The notes under the pieces were generated by a model, which saw only the letters and a list, made by a program, of their open reading frames with translations, had not been told where the DNA came from and did no database searches. Shown here in pieces: positions 17,911 to 26,137 of a DNA stretch of 64,000 nt. The translations under genes were made by a program, and so were the position numbers. Every line of letters starts with the position of its first letter. Positions within the stretch are counted from its first letter, which is position 1. The DNA comes from Parashewanella sp965200795 (GTDB lineage: Bacteria > Pseudomonadota > Gammaproteobacteria > Enterobacterales > Shewanellaceae), in assembly GCA_965200795.1 (NCBI GenBank), contig CBDAVB010000004.1, forward strand, positions 82,749 through 146,748, given 5' to 3'.

Positions 17911-18159
17911 ATGGAACCATTAAACTACGTAGAAATTCTGGGTTATTTAGCGTCTGTAATGGTGGCGATTTCATTAATGATGAAAGACATCGTTAAACTG
18001 CGTATTCTTAACTTTATCGGCTGCGCCTTGTTTTCCGCTTACGGTGCGGCGATTGAAGCATGGCCCGTAGCGGGCATGAACGCATTCATCGCATGTATTA
18101 ATGTTTACTATTTAGTAAAAATGTACCGTGAGCGTATTGTTGAGGCGGCGACGACTTAA
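17911..18159 (+). CDS. YgjV-like small inner-membrane protein
   Basis: An 82-residue membrane protein with three hydrophobic helices (about residues 8-24, 30-49 and 52-72) and a motif LGYLASVMVAISLMMKDIVKLR, then NFIGCALFSAYGAAIEAWPVAGMNAFIACINVYYL, which resembles the YgjV/Imp-YgjV family. AGAGGTGA sits 6 nt upstream of ATG 17911. Function in the family is unknown. The gene stands alone and is followed by a terminator. Confidence 0.75.
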   Translation: MEPLNYVEILGYLASVMVAISLMMKDIVKLRILNFIGCALFSAYGAAIEAWPVAGMNAFIACINVYYLVKMYRERIVEAATT

Positions 18160-18510
18160 ACCTGAAAAACAGTCAGTCGCGTAAAAACCCGATAACCGTG
18201 TCATGTTTAATATGAAAAGCAGTCAAGCGATCTCACTTATTTAGTGAATGCCTGACGCTCATAAACCGGCTGAAATTAACGCCGGCGGCGTTACGAATAA
18301 CAGCCGGCATAACAACCGCTGATGTTATTCAAGCCTTGCTGTCGGTAAACGGAGTGACGACAGTTTTTTATGCCGGTAATTTTATCCGCGTTTAACAACA
18401 CCGGCTGCCGCTTTTTCCGGGATTATCGAATTAAATACTCTCATATTCACTATCTGATCGAAGCCGCGGCGGGAGAGTGCTGAAGCCGGGCGCCAAAAAT
18501 ATCGAAAAAC
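18160..18510. other. Intergenic region between convergent genes
   Basis: This 351-bp gap holds a terminator for the upstream plus-strand gene (18339-18369) and otherwise nothing I can support. The rest is mixed, non-coding-looking sequence with several short GCCGGC-type inverted motifs. Confidence 0.4.
18339..18369 (+). terminator. Terminator downstream of the YgjV-like gene
   Basis: CTGTCG (18339-18344) / CGACAG (18358-18363), 13-nt loop, followed at once by six T (18364-18369). Confidence 0.5.
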
Positions 18511-21500
18511 TTATAATCGGGTACTTATTTCAAAAATTTTTATACTTAACCTCATTACCCCGCGCAGAAAGAAATTAATAGCAAATGTCCTGTAAGAGAT
18601 ACCTAAAACCAGTTCATTATCCTCGGAAAAAAAATCCTCTCTGACGATATGTCCCGCGGCGGGCGCGTTCGGGTATAATTCCGGGCATAAGCGGCCTTTC
18701 CTCAGAATATCATGACTGTATGTTTCTGTCTGAGCGTTATCAGCGGTGAGTTCATCGCCGCTAAGCAGAGGCTGTATCGCCGTCCAGTAAAGGATCTCTT
18801 TCGCGGCTGAAGTTAACCACCGCTGATAAACGGTTTCAGATAACCCCAGCGCCGACTGTAAAGACGGCGCGGTTTTCGGGGTGAAATACCCCTTAAGAAA
18901 GGCTTCGCACGACTGCGCTATAAACTCTTTTGTCCGCTCAACCGCGGCGGTATCTTTATAGTGATAAGTCCCGGATTGCTGAGATCTTAGCCGTGAGCGC
19001 AGCAGAATAACGGCGATCAATTGTTCGCAGATAGCGTTGCTGAAAGCCAGTCGTTGTATTACCGGCTCAGGATAGATGCTGTAATTTAAGAAAAAGCTGC
19101 TTTCAAAGTAACCGGTGATATTTCCGAATAACTCATAGTCGCTCACATTCCGTAAGCCGTCGTATCCGATATCCGGCCTGTCAGTAACGCTTTGCCGCCA
19201 TCCGCTGAAATTGCGCGGATACAAAATTTCCTCACATGGCCGGCTCCCCAGAAAGCTGTGTAAAGCAATCCATCGGCTTTTTCCCAGACCACAATCAAAT
19301 GCCGGCATTGCACCGGTTAACACCACGCCCGCTGAGTCCATCAGCCCTAAATCGCGGCAGGCGGTGAGCAGCCCCCGCTCGGGCCCGGTGAAGGTGTCCT
19401 CCTCTTTATCGCCGCGCTGATGCGCATAGCGGGTATAATTTTCAGAAGCCTTATAGCAGAGCAGGTTAACCCGATCCTGAGCGTCTGTTTTGATTTCATC
19501 CTCAAGCCGCCAGGTGATTGCCGGCAATTCACTTTTTTTAACGGCGGCGAAACAGACAAAGACCGGTATTCGGCTGTGAAGCGGGATGCGGGCTTTTTCC
19601 CGTTGAAGGTACTGATAGATTAATCCTTGCGTGACTAACACCTGCGGGCTTTCATCCTGCCGCTGAAACTTGTAATGATAATACTCTCCGTTGTCATAGA
19701 TTCTGATTGTCCGGCCTTCCGCGATTGCCGCGGTTTTCCGCTTCATCCTGTTTAATTCCTCCGCCGGACACGGGGGGAAGGCCGTTAAGCGGTTCTGATT
19801 GATATAATTATGGAGTCTGATGCCTTCACTGAGTCTCGGCGGAGTATAACCGGCCGCGTGAAAGCAGGAGTCAAGTAATTCATTATGAAAAGGGTCATAA
19901 GTTTTGAAATCCAGAGGATTTACGGGCTCGGTGAATCGCATTTGTGAAGTTACGGGCCGGTTCAGCTCCGGCGGAGTATTTATCCAGTCAATCTGCTGCT
20001 TTTTGAGTTCATCGGACACGTCTGAGGACGTCAGTACCGCCAGATGGTGGGCGCTGCTCTGATGAGCGCATTGTTTAATGAGTTCCGGCATCAGATGGTC
20101 ACATTGAGTTTTACAGCGCCTGATAATATCGGGTAGCTGACCGGCCGCCTGCTGCTCTAACGCTAAGTGCAGCTCAATAAGAGTCATAAAAAACGTGTCG
20201 GTTATATGAGGGATGATTGCTTTATCACAGCTGTAAGCGAGCCGGTTGTATGCGAGCCGGCATAACCGGTCGTTTTTTATGCGGTCAGGAACGTATTTCA
20301 GCGCACCCGCATTACTACCGCAAGCTATGCCGCACAGCCTTAAGGCGTCTTCATCTCTTAACTCATTTAAAGGAATATCGCCTAACAGCCATCCTTGTTT
20401 CGATAAACAATCCTCACACAGCGCTAATCCCCGGGGGAGTGTCAGCAGTGCCTTCGGCACAAACTTAAGTGCGCCCGGATCCTGGTGACACGCCGTTTCA
20501 CAAAACTTCTGACCATGTTGACCTTGTAAGAGTTCCTGCCTTACAAACTCCAGCATTTCACCGCATTTGTTCAGTACCATTCCGGTCAGGAATATTTCTG
20601 TATCTTTCGTCAGGTATTCTTTTTTAATGTACCGGTAACTTTTAGCGTTAACTTTACAGGCGTTATAATAAAAGTGTTCATTTGTATCTTTTACGCATTG
20701 ATCAAGCCGGTCGGGTAATGTTTCTAACGCGTTATCATAAGTTACGGACGCCCTAAAAAAAAGTCCGAGTCCGTCAAGGCCGGTCAGGTATTTTCCCGGT
20801 GTAAAAACTATGGCATGGCCGCAAACGTTTATGGCCTCTTCACAGAGCGCCGGGCCGATGTCTCTGTCGTTTAGTATTGTTTTGTTAATAGAATTAAGGC
20901 TCCTACTACCATGACGTTCCAGACATTTTCTGAAACAGTCACGGCCGGCGTCACTTTGAAAAAAACTCCGGTCAAAATATGCAAGGCACTTTGCGCTCTG
21001 CTCAGTCGCCAGCTTGAGCAACCGCACGCCGAAAGCGCTGTTTTTGAACCTCTCAGGTATGTGCGGGTACGCGAAACCCAGCTTGCTTTGTGACGCGATT
21101 TCGCAGAGTGTTCTGCCTTCTTTGCCTCGCAGATACTTTTCAGGCACATCCGCCAGTGCGTCGCCATCTTCTGCGCAGGCGATTTTACAGAGGCGGTAGC
21201 CGATTTCCCGGTAACTGTCTTCGTAAAAGAAAAAACCGGGGACGTCAGCTAAGGCCCGACCGTCATCTTCGCAGGCCGCCGTACATATCTGAATTCCTGC
21301 TGCTGTTTCAAGCACTTCCACCGGCACTTTTTTAAGTTTAAGACCATGGCGCTGACAAGTAGAAAGGTAAAGTTCCGGCGGAATTAATGACTTCGGTAAA
21401 ATGTCCAGAATATCTATATGCCAGGGCGGCTCATCTGTTTGCCAGTACCCCAGTTTAGCCATTTTTACGATTATTGATTTCTGCTCATCATTAAATGAGT

Positions 21501-21945
21501 CAACTTGTGATTCAAACGACGGCCGCACCTCAGGGTGACGTATAATAAAAATACCGAAGTACCTGATCAGAGCGGTAATGTCCTTTGTGGTCAGACTCTT
21601 ATCATCGATTAATTTCAGCAGACTGTTTGTGATATTTATATCGATATTACCGGGTTTACCGGGCAGACGGAGCTTGTTTACGCTCAGCGGTGACGTCTGA
21701 TGAGTCTGATGTTCCCGGGCGTGCCCGGCGCGGGAAGCTTCGTCCTGAAAGCCTGACTGAAAACGGGCGTCCTGAGAAGAGCAGGCGAAACGCTTGTTGT
21801 TAACTCTGACGGGAATCGGTTTTTCAACGACGGTATACCGGTTTCCGGCCGCATGAAGCAGCGCCGGACTTTCCTCTTGTAAAGCGTCATCCTCCGCGGC
21901 GTTTGAAGCCGCGTTTGCCGGCGTTAATTCAGAAATGCGTTCCAT
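18511..21945 (-). CDS. Giant repeat protein, about thirteen 29-residue repeats, putative host-interaction protein
   Basis: Function unknown. From ATG 21943-21945 the product is 1144 residues; the frame stays open to a GTG at 22252-22254 (1247 aa), but those 103 codons run through tandem DNA repeats and read like non-coding sequence, so the shorter start is preferred. Residues 1-100 are low complexity. From about 190 to 570 a repeat recurs every 28-32 residues with pattern LC..AC..dG.AL..VP..yL (for example ALADVPGFF about 231, ALADVPEKYL about 263, ALKFVPKALL about 492, ALKYVPDRI about 548), predicting a helical solenoid. It recalls DUF4116-type repeats of intracellular bacteria but the period is longer. 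The C-terminal half (about 650-1144) has no motif I recognise. No signal peptide or TM segment. Not in an operon; a small wHTH gene is divergent. Confidence 0.75.
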   Translation of the reverse strand: MERISELTPANAASNAAEDDALQEESPALLHAAGNRYTVVEKPIPVRVNNKRFACSSQDARFQSGFQDEASRAGHAREHQTHQTSPLSVNKLRLPGKPGNIDINITNSLLKLIDDKSLTTKDITALIRYFGIFIIRHPEVRPSFESQVDSFNDEQKSIIVKMAKLGYWQTDEPPWHIDILDILPKSLIPPELYLSTCQRHGLKLKKVPVEVLETAAGIQICTAACEDDGRALADVPGFFFYEDSYREIGYRLCKIACAEDGDALADVPEKYLRGKEGRTLCEIASQSKLGFAYPHIPERFKNSAFGVRLLKLATEQSAKCLAYFDRSFFQSDAGRDCFRKCLERHGSRSLNSINKTILNDRDIGPALCEEAINVCGHAIVFTPGKYLTGLDGLGLFFRASVTYDNALETLPDRLDQCVKDTNEHFYYNACKVNAKSYRYIKKEYLTKDTEIFLTGMVLNKCGEMLEFVRQELLQGQHGQKFCETACHQDPGALKFVPKALLTLPRGLALCEDCLSKQGWLLGDIPLNELRDEDALRLCGIACGSNAGALKYVPDRIKNDRLCRLAYNRLAYSCDKAIIPHITDTFFMTLIELHLALEQQAAGQLPDIIRRCKTQCDHLMPELIKQCAHQSSAHHLAVLTSSDVSDELKKQQIDWINTPPELNRPVTSQMRFTEPVNPLDFKTYDPFHNELLDSCFHAAGYTPPRLSEGIRLHNYINQNRLTAFPPCPAEELNRMKRKTAAIAEGRTIRIYDNGEYYHYKFQRQDESPQVLVTQGLIYQYLQREKARIPLHSRIPVFVCFAAVKKSELPAITWRLEDEIKTDAQDRVNLLCYKASENYTRYAHQRGDKEEDTFTGPERGLLTACRDLGLMDSAGVVLTGAMPAFDCGLGKSRWIALHSFLGSRPCEEILYPRNFSGWRQSVTDRPDIGYDGLRNVSDYELFGNITGYFESSFFLNYSIYPEPVIQRLAFSNAICEQLIAVILLRSRLRSQQSGTYHYKDTAAVERTKEFIAQSCEAFLKGYFTPKTAPSLQSALGLSETVYQRWLTSAAKEILYWTAIQPLLSGDELTADNAQTETYSHDILRKGRLCPELYPNAPAAGHIVREDFFSEDNELVLGISYRTFAINFFLRGVMRLSIKIFEISTRL

Positions 21946-21955
21946 ATAAAATTTA

Positions 21956-22039
21956 CCCGACGTGTGATTAATTCTGGGAAGGCATGAGCGTATCTTACCC
22001 GATGTGTGATTAATTTTGAGAAGGCATGAACATATCTTA
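21956..22039. repeat. Two tandem copies of a 42-bp repeat
   Basis: Copy 1 at 21956-21997 and copy 2 at 21998-22039, each beginning CCCGA(C/T)GTGTGATTAATT and ending TATCTTA, differing at a handful of positions. A degenerate third start follows (GAATGATTGATTCTGG). The period is a multiple of three, so the open frame on the minus strand passes through. Confidence 0.85.
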
Positions 22040-22083
22040 GAATGATTGATTCTGGAAATTCTGTCAGAGGATACGCTCATGCC
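21981..22083. repeat. 14-bp perfect inverted repeat around the tandem repeat
   Basis: GGCATGAGCGTATC (21981-21994, inside tandem copy 1) is the exact reverse complement of GATACGCTCATGCC (22070-22083). The arms are 75 bp apart and bracket tandem copy 2. Likely an operator arrangement or remnant of an element end. Confidence 0.7.
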
Positions 22084-22387
22084 GGCGGAGGATTTCAGGC
22101 TCTTCGTCGTTTCATACGGAGTTGAGCGGTTCTGATAGCCGGCAATCATTAATATCATGGTTATGAATGCGCGTGTATTATGATGATACCCTCCTGGCTC
22201 GAGTTCTCCACCGTCTGTGCGATGTAATCCGCATTCATATAACCGACACAGCACATTTTCTTTTGCCTTAGATACCAGGGTGGTAAGTTGTGTTTATTTT
22301 TGTTCAGTGAGCTCTTCAATGTATTTGACGCTCATGGCATTATGTCAGTTATTGATAACTTTCATAATTGATCACAAAAAGGTTTCT

Positions 22388-22645
22388 ATGTCGAACCATA
22401 ATCAAAAAAAACCGCTATTTACAGTTAAGCAGGGACAATATTTAGCGTTTATAAATATGTATATAAAGCTGAATAAAATCTCACCGGCGCACACTGATTT
22501 TTTAGAGTATTTTCAGGTTACTCCTCCGACGGTAAATCAGATGCTAAAAACACTTGAGGCTAAGGAGTTGATTAGTCGAAAACCCAAAACGGCACGAAGT
22601 ATAGAACTTATGATTTCAGCCGAATTATTGCCGCCGCTCAAATGA
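22388..22645 (+). CDS. Stand-alone LexA-like winged-helix DNA-binding protein
   Basis: The 85-residue product from ATG 22388 consists almost only of a wHTH domain: FTVKQGQYLAFINMYIKL (helix 1), PAHTDFLEYFQVTPPTVNQML (helix-turn-helix), KTLEAKELISRKPKTARSIELMI (helix end and wing). This is the LexA N-terminal domain plan (LTxRQ..xLxFIxxY, TVxxxLxxLExKGLI, R.IxL) without the autoprotease domain. A longer frame from 22217 lacks plausible protein features. The gene is divergent from the giant repeat gene and may regulate it or itself through the repeats between them (inference). Confidence 0.7.
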   Translation: MSNHNQKKPLFTVKQGQYLAFINMYIKLNKISPAHTDFLEYFQVTPPTVNQMLKTLEAKELISRKPKTARSIELMISAELLPPLK

Positions 22646-22700
22646 GTTCAACCGATCATTTTTTATGTGTTTAGGTACCAGGCTGAACAGTTAATAATTA

Positions 22701-24216
22701 GTCGGTCATGAAAAACATCTAACATACTGATCGCTAATAAAATATATCTATTTGATACATTCAATTTCGACCAGAAATGATATAGTTAACCTATGGTTTC
22801 TGGTCGTTTTGGGTGCTAAAAATGCTCAAAGAAAGCCCGTCAAATTTACCTCATGCCAGTCTGTTTAATATCACAGACCAACTTCTGCAAACTCACCCTT
22901 TACTCATTTTAGCTAATGCCTTTGATTGGCGAGCGTTGGAAGAAGAGTTCAAGCCGTTATACAAAAAATTAGGCCGTAAAGCGAAGCCAATTCGGTTGAT
23001 GTGCGGTTTGCTAATACTCAAGCAACTTTAAAAACTCAGCGATGAAGCCTTGGTCGATGAGTGGCTGATGAACGTGTATTTTCAAGTGTTTTGTGGTGAG
23101 ACAGAGTTTCAAACAGCACGCCCTTGTGATGCCAGTGAACTCAGTGTTTTTCGTAAGCGCATCGGTGAAAAAGGCTGTGAAAAAATCTTTGCATTATCTG
23201 TGGCTTTACACGGTGACAAAGCCGAAGATGACACCGTGTACGTTGATACAACCGTCCAAGAAAAAGCCATTACTTATCCGACAGATAGCAAGCTTGCCAT
23301 CAAGGTGGTTAACCGACTCAATAAACTTGCCAAAGTATTTGGGATCAGACAAAGGCGTACTTATGTCAAAGAAATCAAACAGCTACGCATTGACTGTCGC
23401 AGCTTTAGACATGCAAAAAATCGAAGCAAAGCAAGAAGAGCGTTAAAAAGGTTGCGTGTTATCGCAGGTAAGCTTTTAAGAGAGTTACAACGCAAACTTC
23501 CACAAGAAGTTATTGATTTACAAAAGAGAATTTTACTAATTATGAAAAAGCCATTACACAGCAACGTAAAGACAAGAACAAGATTTACAGCCTTCATGAA
23601 CCCGATGTTTACTGCGTAGGGAAAGGCAAAGACCATAAGCCATACGAGTATGGTAAAAAGGCTTCTGTCGTGCTCACAGAGCAGAGTCAATTAATCATTG
23701 GTGTAACCAGTCATGACGAGCATGAACACGACTCAAAATTGCTTAGACCTGCACTTGACCATGCCCATAAACACCGAAAGAGTAAAATCACTACAGCCGT
23801 TGTAGATAAAGGCTATAAAGGGTGTATGCAGTATGTTGACCAAGAAGTTGTTATCCCTAGCCGGCCATTAAAACGGGACTCGCAAGCAAAGAGAAAACGT
23901 AAAAGTGAACTCTGTAAAAAACGGGCAGCTATTGAGCCTGTAATCGGGCATTTGAAGAGTGATTTTAGGCTCTGTAAGAACTGGTTAAAAGGCAGTGTTG
24001 GCGACTCAATAAACCTTCTAATGGCTGCGTGTGCCTGGAACCTGAGAAAGTGGTTAGCCATTTTCTTTTTGCTCGAAAAAGATGGTGAGTTTTGGCTATT
24101 TTGTAGTGAAATTGATGCGAAATATAAGAAATGTTGCTTTTGGGTACGGTTCTGAATTTTGCGTAAATCAGATGCCGTACATTTTAAATCTTGAAGTTAT
24201 GTTTTTCAGTACCGAC
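22701..24216 (+). mobile_element. IS5-superfamily insertion sequence, copy A (inactive)
   Basis: A 1516-bp element nearly identical to copies B and C. Ends are GTCGGTCATGAAAAACAT on the left and, reversed, GTCGGTACTGAAAAACAT on the right (16 of 18 matching terminal repeats). Flanks are TAATTA on the left and TAAATA on the right, a near-perfect 6-bp duplication with one mismatch. The transposase gene inside is broken. Confidence 0.85.
22813..24155 (+). pseudogene. IS5-type transposase, broken (copy A)
   Basis: Would encode the same DDE transposase as copy B. Two lesions are visible by comparison: a nonsense codon TAA at 23029-23031 where copy B has TAC (QLYKLS becomes QL-stop), and a one-base loss in the A-run near 23521-23526 that shifts the frame after VIDLQK. 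The rest reads through in pieces 23050-23619 and 23670-24155, including VDTTVQEK (first Asp), VVDKGYKG (second Asp) and IEPVIGHLKSDFR (Glu). Not functional. Confidence 0.9.
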
Positions 24217-24597
24217 TAAATACTCCGGCGGATTGAGATTAAGAACGGTCACAAAAGCCGTACGAGGCGCTTCTGATGACGCCGCGGACACGACAGACAG
24301 GCCGGCGGACAAGTTGTTCCTATGCGTCAGGCTCACAAAATCATTCAGGGCGAGGCACAGAGCTTTGACGATTTTTCAATGACATTCCATTACATTGAAA
24401 ATATTTTCAGACGTCTGAATGTCTTCGATCCCACCTTGATAAGAGTGTATTTTTATTGACTCTTAAATTTCTTATCGTCGTTGCGCCAACATCGTACTAC
24501 CTTGCTATTTGAGCGTCAGTCTCTTTTCCCAGGCGCGGTAAAATCTCAGCCTTCTGCTTCTCAGTTAAGTATTTTGCCGGCTTGTACTTTTTATGCT
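24217..24597. other. Debris between IS copy A and the HTH-repeat gene
   Basis: The left part (24217-24460) holds a short protein-like open frame listed separately. The right part (about 24465-24597) is a fourth, decayed copy of the 165-bp HTH repeat of the adjacent minus-strand gene, out of frame with it and carrying a nonsense codon. Confidence 0.5.
24322..24459 (+). CDS. Possible 45-aa gene fragment
   Basis: ATG 24322 opens a 45-codon frame whose translation looks protein-like (MRQAHKIIQGEAQSFDDF, then IENIFRRLNVFDPTLIRV). The frame is open for 14 more codons upstream. It has no ribosome-binding site and may be the 3-prime end of a gene whose front was lost when IS copy A and surrounding debris accumulated. 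I do not recognise it. Confidence 0.25.
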   Translation: MRQAHKIIQGEAQSFDDFSMTFHYIENIFRRLNVFDPTLIRVYFY

Positions 24598-25060
24598 TTA
24601 TAACCGAGGAATTAGCTTCTTTTTTCTGAGGTTAAATATCGTCGTTCTAGAAACCCCGTACTTCCTTGCTATTTGAGCGTCAGTCTCTTTTCCCAGGCGC
24701 GGTAAAATCTCAGCCTTCTGCTTCTCAGTTAAGTATTTTGCCTGCTTGTACTTTTTATGCTTTATAGCCGAGGACTTACCTTCTTTTTTTCTGAGGTTAA
24801 CTATCGTCCTTGTACAAACCCCGTACTCCCTTGCTATTTGAGCGTCAGTATCTTTTCCCAGGTGCGGTGAAATCTCAGCCTTCTGCTTCTCAGTTAAGTA
24901 TTTTGCCAGCTTGTACTTTTTATGCTTTCGATACGAGGGCACACCTTCTTTTTTTCTGAACCTGTATATCTTGAGACAATCAACGCCGTGCAGCCTTGCT
25001 ATTTGAGCGTCAGGCATTCTCCCTATAAGCCCTTTAATCTCCCTTAGCCGCCGCTTATCC
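24501..25060. repeat. Four tandem 165-bp HTH-coding repeats
   Basis: The marker CTTGCTATTTGAGCGTCA recurs at 24501, 24665, 24830 and 24995: spacings of 164, 165 and 165 bp. The three right-hand units are in frame in the minus-strand gene; the leftmost differs in length by one base and carries TAG in place of AAG, so it is decayed. Confidence 0.9.
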
Positions 25061-25653
25061 AGTACCGCTTTATTTTTCCGGCATTTTTTATCCGCGGCGA
25101 TATTCTGACCTTCGTCCGCAGCGTTATCGTCCTGATGCCGTAATTCAGGACGCGTATGTGAACACTGAGCGCGGTTAACCGGGGCGGATTTATCATCATA
25201 ACCGTATTTATTATAATAACCATCGTCAAAACATACACGGGGTATCAGATCAATGTTATCCAGCACTGAAAACCGGCAGGAGCCGTCACTTGCGCGCGGC
25301 TGATCCGCGGCGATTTTATGACCTCCGTCCCCGGCGTTATCGTCCTGATGCCGTAATTCAGGACGCGTATGTGAATACTGAGCGTGGTTAACCGGGGCGG
25401 ACTCGGCATCATAGCCATAACCGCCATAAACATATTTACCATAACAACAATCAATAATTTCTCCAGACGCACCATTGCCGGAGTGAAAATATTCATGAAA
25501 TATCAGATCAATATTATCCGGATTGTCTGACACTGAAAGCTGATAATTACGGCCTCCTAACTGAACGTTTCCGGGAGGACGGCTTGCGGCGGCTCCCGTA
25601 GTATCTGATATTCCGGAACTGGCGCTTTCAATTACTGGGTATGGAATCATCAT
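24598..25653 (-). CDS. Tandem helix-turn-helix repeat protein with duplicated N-terminal module
   Basis: Function unknown; 351 residues. The N-terminal part contains a duplicated module (about 47-117 and 132-187) sharing SAPVN.AQ.SHTRPELRHQDDNA, encoded by a 213-bp DNA repeat. The C-terminal part has three 55-residue units (about 198-252, 253-307, 308-351), each with a TEKQKAEI..LGK-type helix then DAQIAR.YGV..TTI.NLRKK, a resolvase/Hin-like HTH, joined by basic linkers (KHKKYK.AKY). A fourth unit follows in DNA but is out of frame because an A-run in the gene is six instead of seven bases near 24612, ending the protein as LRKKKLIPRL. Start ATG 25651-25653 overlaps the stop of an upstream open fragment. 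A multivalent DNA-binding protein is the simplest inference. Confidence 0.7.
   Translation of the reverse strand: MMIPYPVIESASSGISDTTGAAASRPPGNVQLGGRNYQLSVSDNPDNIDLIFHEYFHSGNGASGEIIDCCYGKYVYGGYGYDAESAPVNHAQYSHTRPELRHQDDNAGDGGHKIAADQPRASDGSCRFSVLDNIDLIPRVCFDDGYYNKYGYDDKSAPVNRAQCSHTRPELRHQDDNAADEGQNIAADKKCRKNKAVLDKRRLREIKGLIGRMPDAQIARLHGVDCLKIYRFRKKEGVPSYRKHKKYKLAKYLTEKQKAEISPHLGKDTDAQIAREYGVCTRTIVNLRKKEGKSSAIKHKKYKQAKYLTEKQKAEILPRLGKETDAQIARKYGVSRTTIFNLRKKKLIPRL
25091..25510. repeat. 213-bp duplicated module in the N-terminal half of the HTH-repeat gene
   Basis: A block including GCGTTATCGTCCTGATGCCG appears at 25121 and again at 25334, a 213-bp period (71 codons). The copies are near-identical over about 70 bp and weaker outside, giving the repeated SAPVN...SHTRPELRHQDDNA peptide. 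Confidence 0.85.
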
Positions 25654-25823
25654 CTCTTATGATGCGTACGTATCTGCAAGGTTTGTGCGAAAAATGAACT
25701 CGCCGGCTCTCTGAACATTTCAATCTCTTCAGTAGTGTAGCTCGAAAGAACCTCATTGAGCTCAGGGCGAACGCACGACCAATATATATCGCATTTTTGA
25801 GGGTGCGCAGCCTGAGACAGTAA
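25650..25823 (-). pseudogene. 3-prime remnant of a gene upstream of the HTH-repeat gene
   Basis: A 57-codon open frame without a usable start codon, reading HPQKCDIYWSCVRPELNEVL then SSYTTEEIEMFREPASSFFAQ and ending TGA at 25650-25652, inside the ATGATG start of the HTH-repeat gene. The composition is protein-like. The overlap of stop and start suggests the two were once translationally coupled. I do not recognise the family; the 5-prime part is not visible. Confidence 0.3.
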
Positions 25824-26025
25824 TCATAATTCCCCGATTTGAGTACTTCGCCTTATCAAAAGTGTGAAACAGATCTGTTCATGCGTTCTGTCATTGAGCT
25901 GTAAAAAGACCCGCAAGCCGGCTGATAATGACTCGGTTTTATCCGAAAATAAGCCAGTGGTAGCTGGTGGCTATTCATAAACATAATTTATTGAATTTAA
26001 TAGTTTGTTTTGCATTCTTTTTGCG

Positions 26026-26066
26026 AAAAACCCCATATTCAGAGCGCTTCTTAATGGGTTTTTATA
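26026..26066. terminator. Possible bidirectional terminator
   Basis: AAAAACCCCAT (26026-26036) pairs with ATGGGTTTTT (26054-26063) with one bulge and a 17-nt loop; A-run on one side and T-run on the other allow either direction. It may end tRNA-side transcription. Confidence 0.35.
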
Positions 26067-26108
26067 TAAATCAACCGGTTATAAATTCAAAAAATAGTGG
26101 TGTTTTAA

Positions 26109-26137
26109 CTGAATCCCTTGATGGGTAAGGGATTCAG
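26109..26137. repeat. 11-bp perfect hairpin
   Basis: CTGAATCCCTT (26109-26119) / AAGGGATTCAG (26127-26137) with loop GATGGGT. No T-run follows. The motif CTGAATCCC also occurs at 59822-59830 next to IS copy B, so it may be a dispersed repeat. Confidence 0.5.

Larger units (their letters stand above)
21946..22387. other. Repeat-containing divergent control region
   Basis: Lies between the giant repeat gene and the LexA-like wHTH gene. It holds a 42-bp tandem repeat, a 14-bp inverted copy of part of it, and the 5-prime open extension of the giant gene. Promoters for both divergent genes must be here; I cannot place hexamers with confidence. Confidence 0.45.

Noticed and set aside
18511..22254. 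Reading the giant protein as leucine-rich or ankyrin repeats
   Set aside because: The repeat pattern is LC..AC..G.AL..VP with about 29-residue period and lacks both LxxLxLxxN and the ankyrin GxTPLHxA signature.
22217..22387. N-terminal extension of the LexA-like wHTH protein
   Set aside because: Cys/Ser/Tyr-rich translation unlike the domain; the LexA-like similarity begins only after ATG 22388.
24191..24382. 63-codon plus-strand frame at the right end of IS copy A
   Set aside because: Starts inside the IS terminal repeat; another frame of the same DNA looks more protein-like.
24465..25060. CRISPR array
   Set aside because: The repeats are 165 bp, head-to-tail and coding for HTH units; there are no short repeats with unique spacers.
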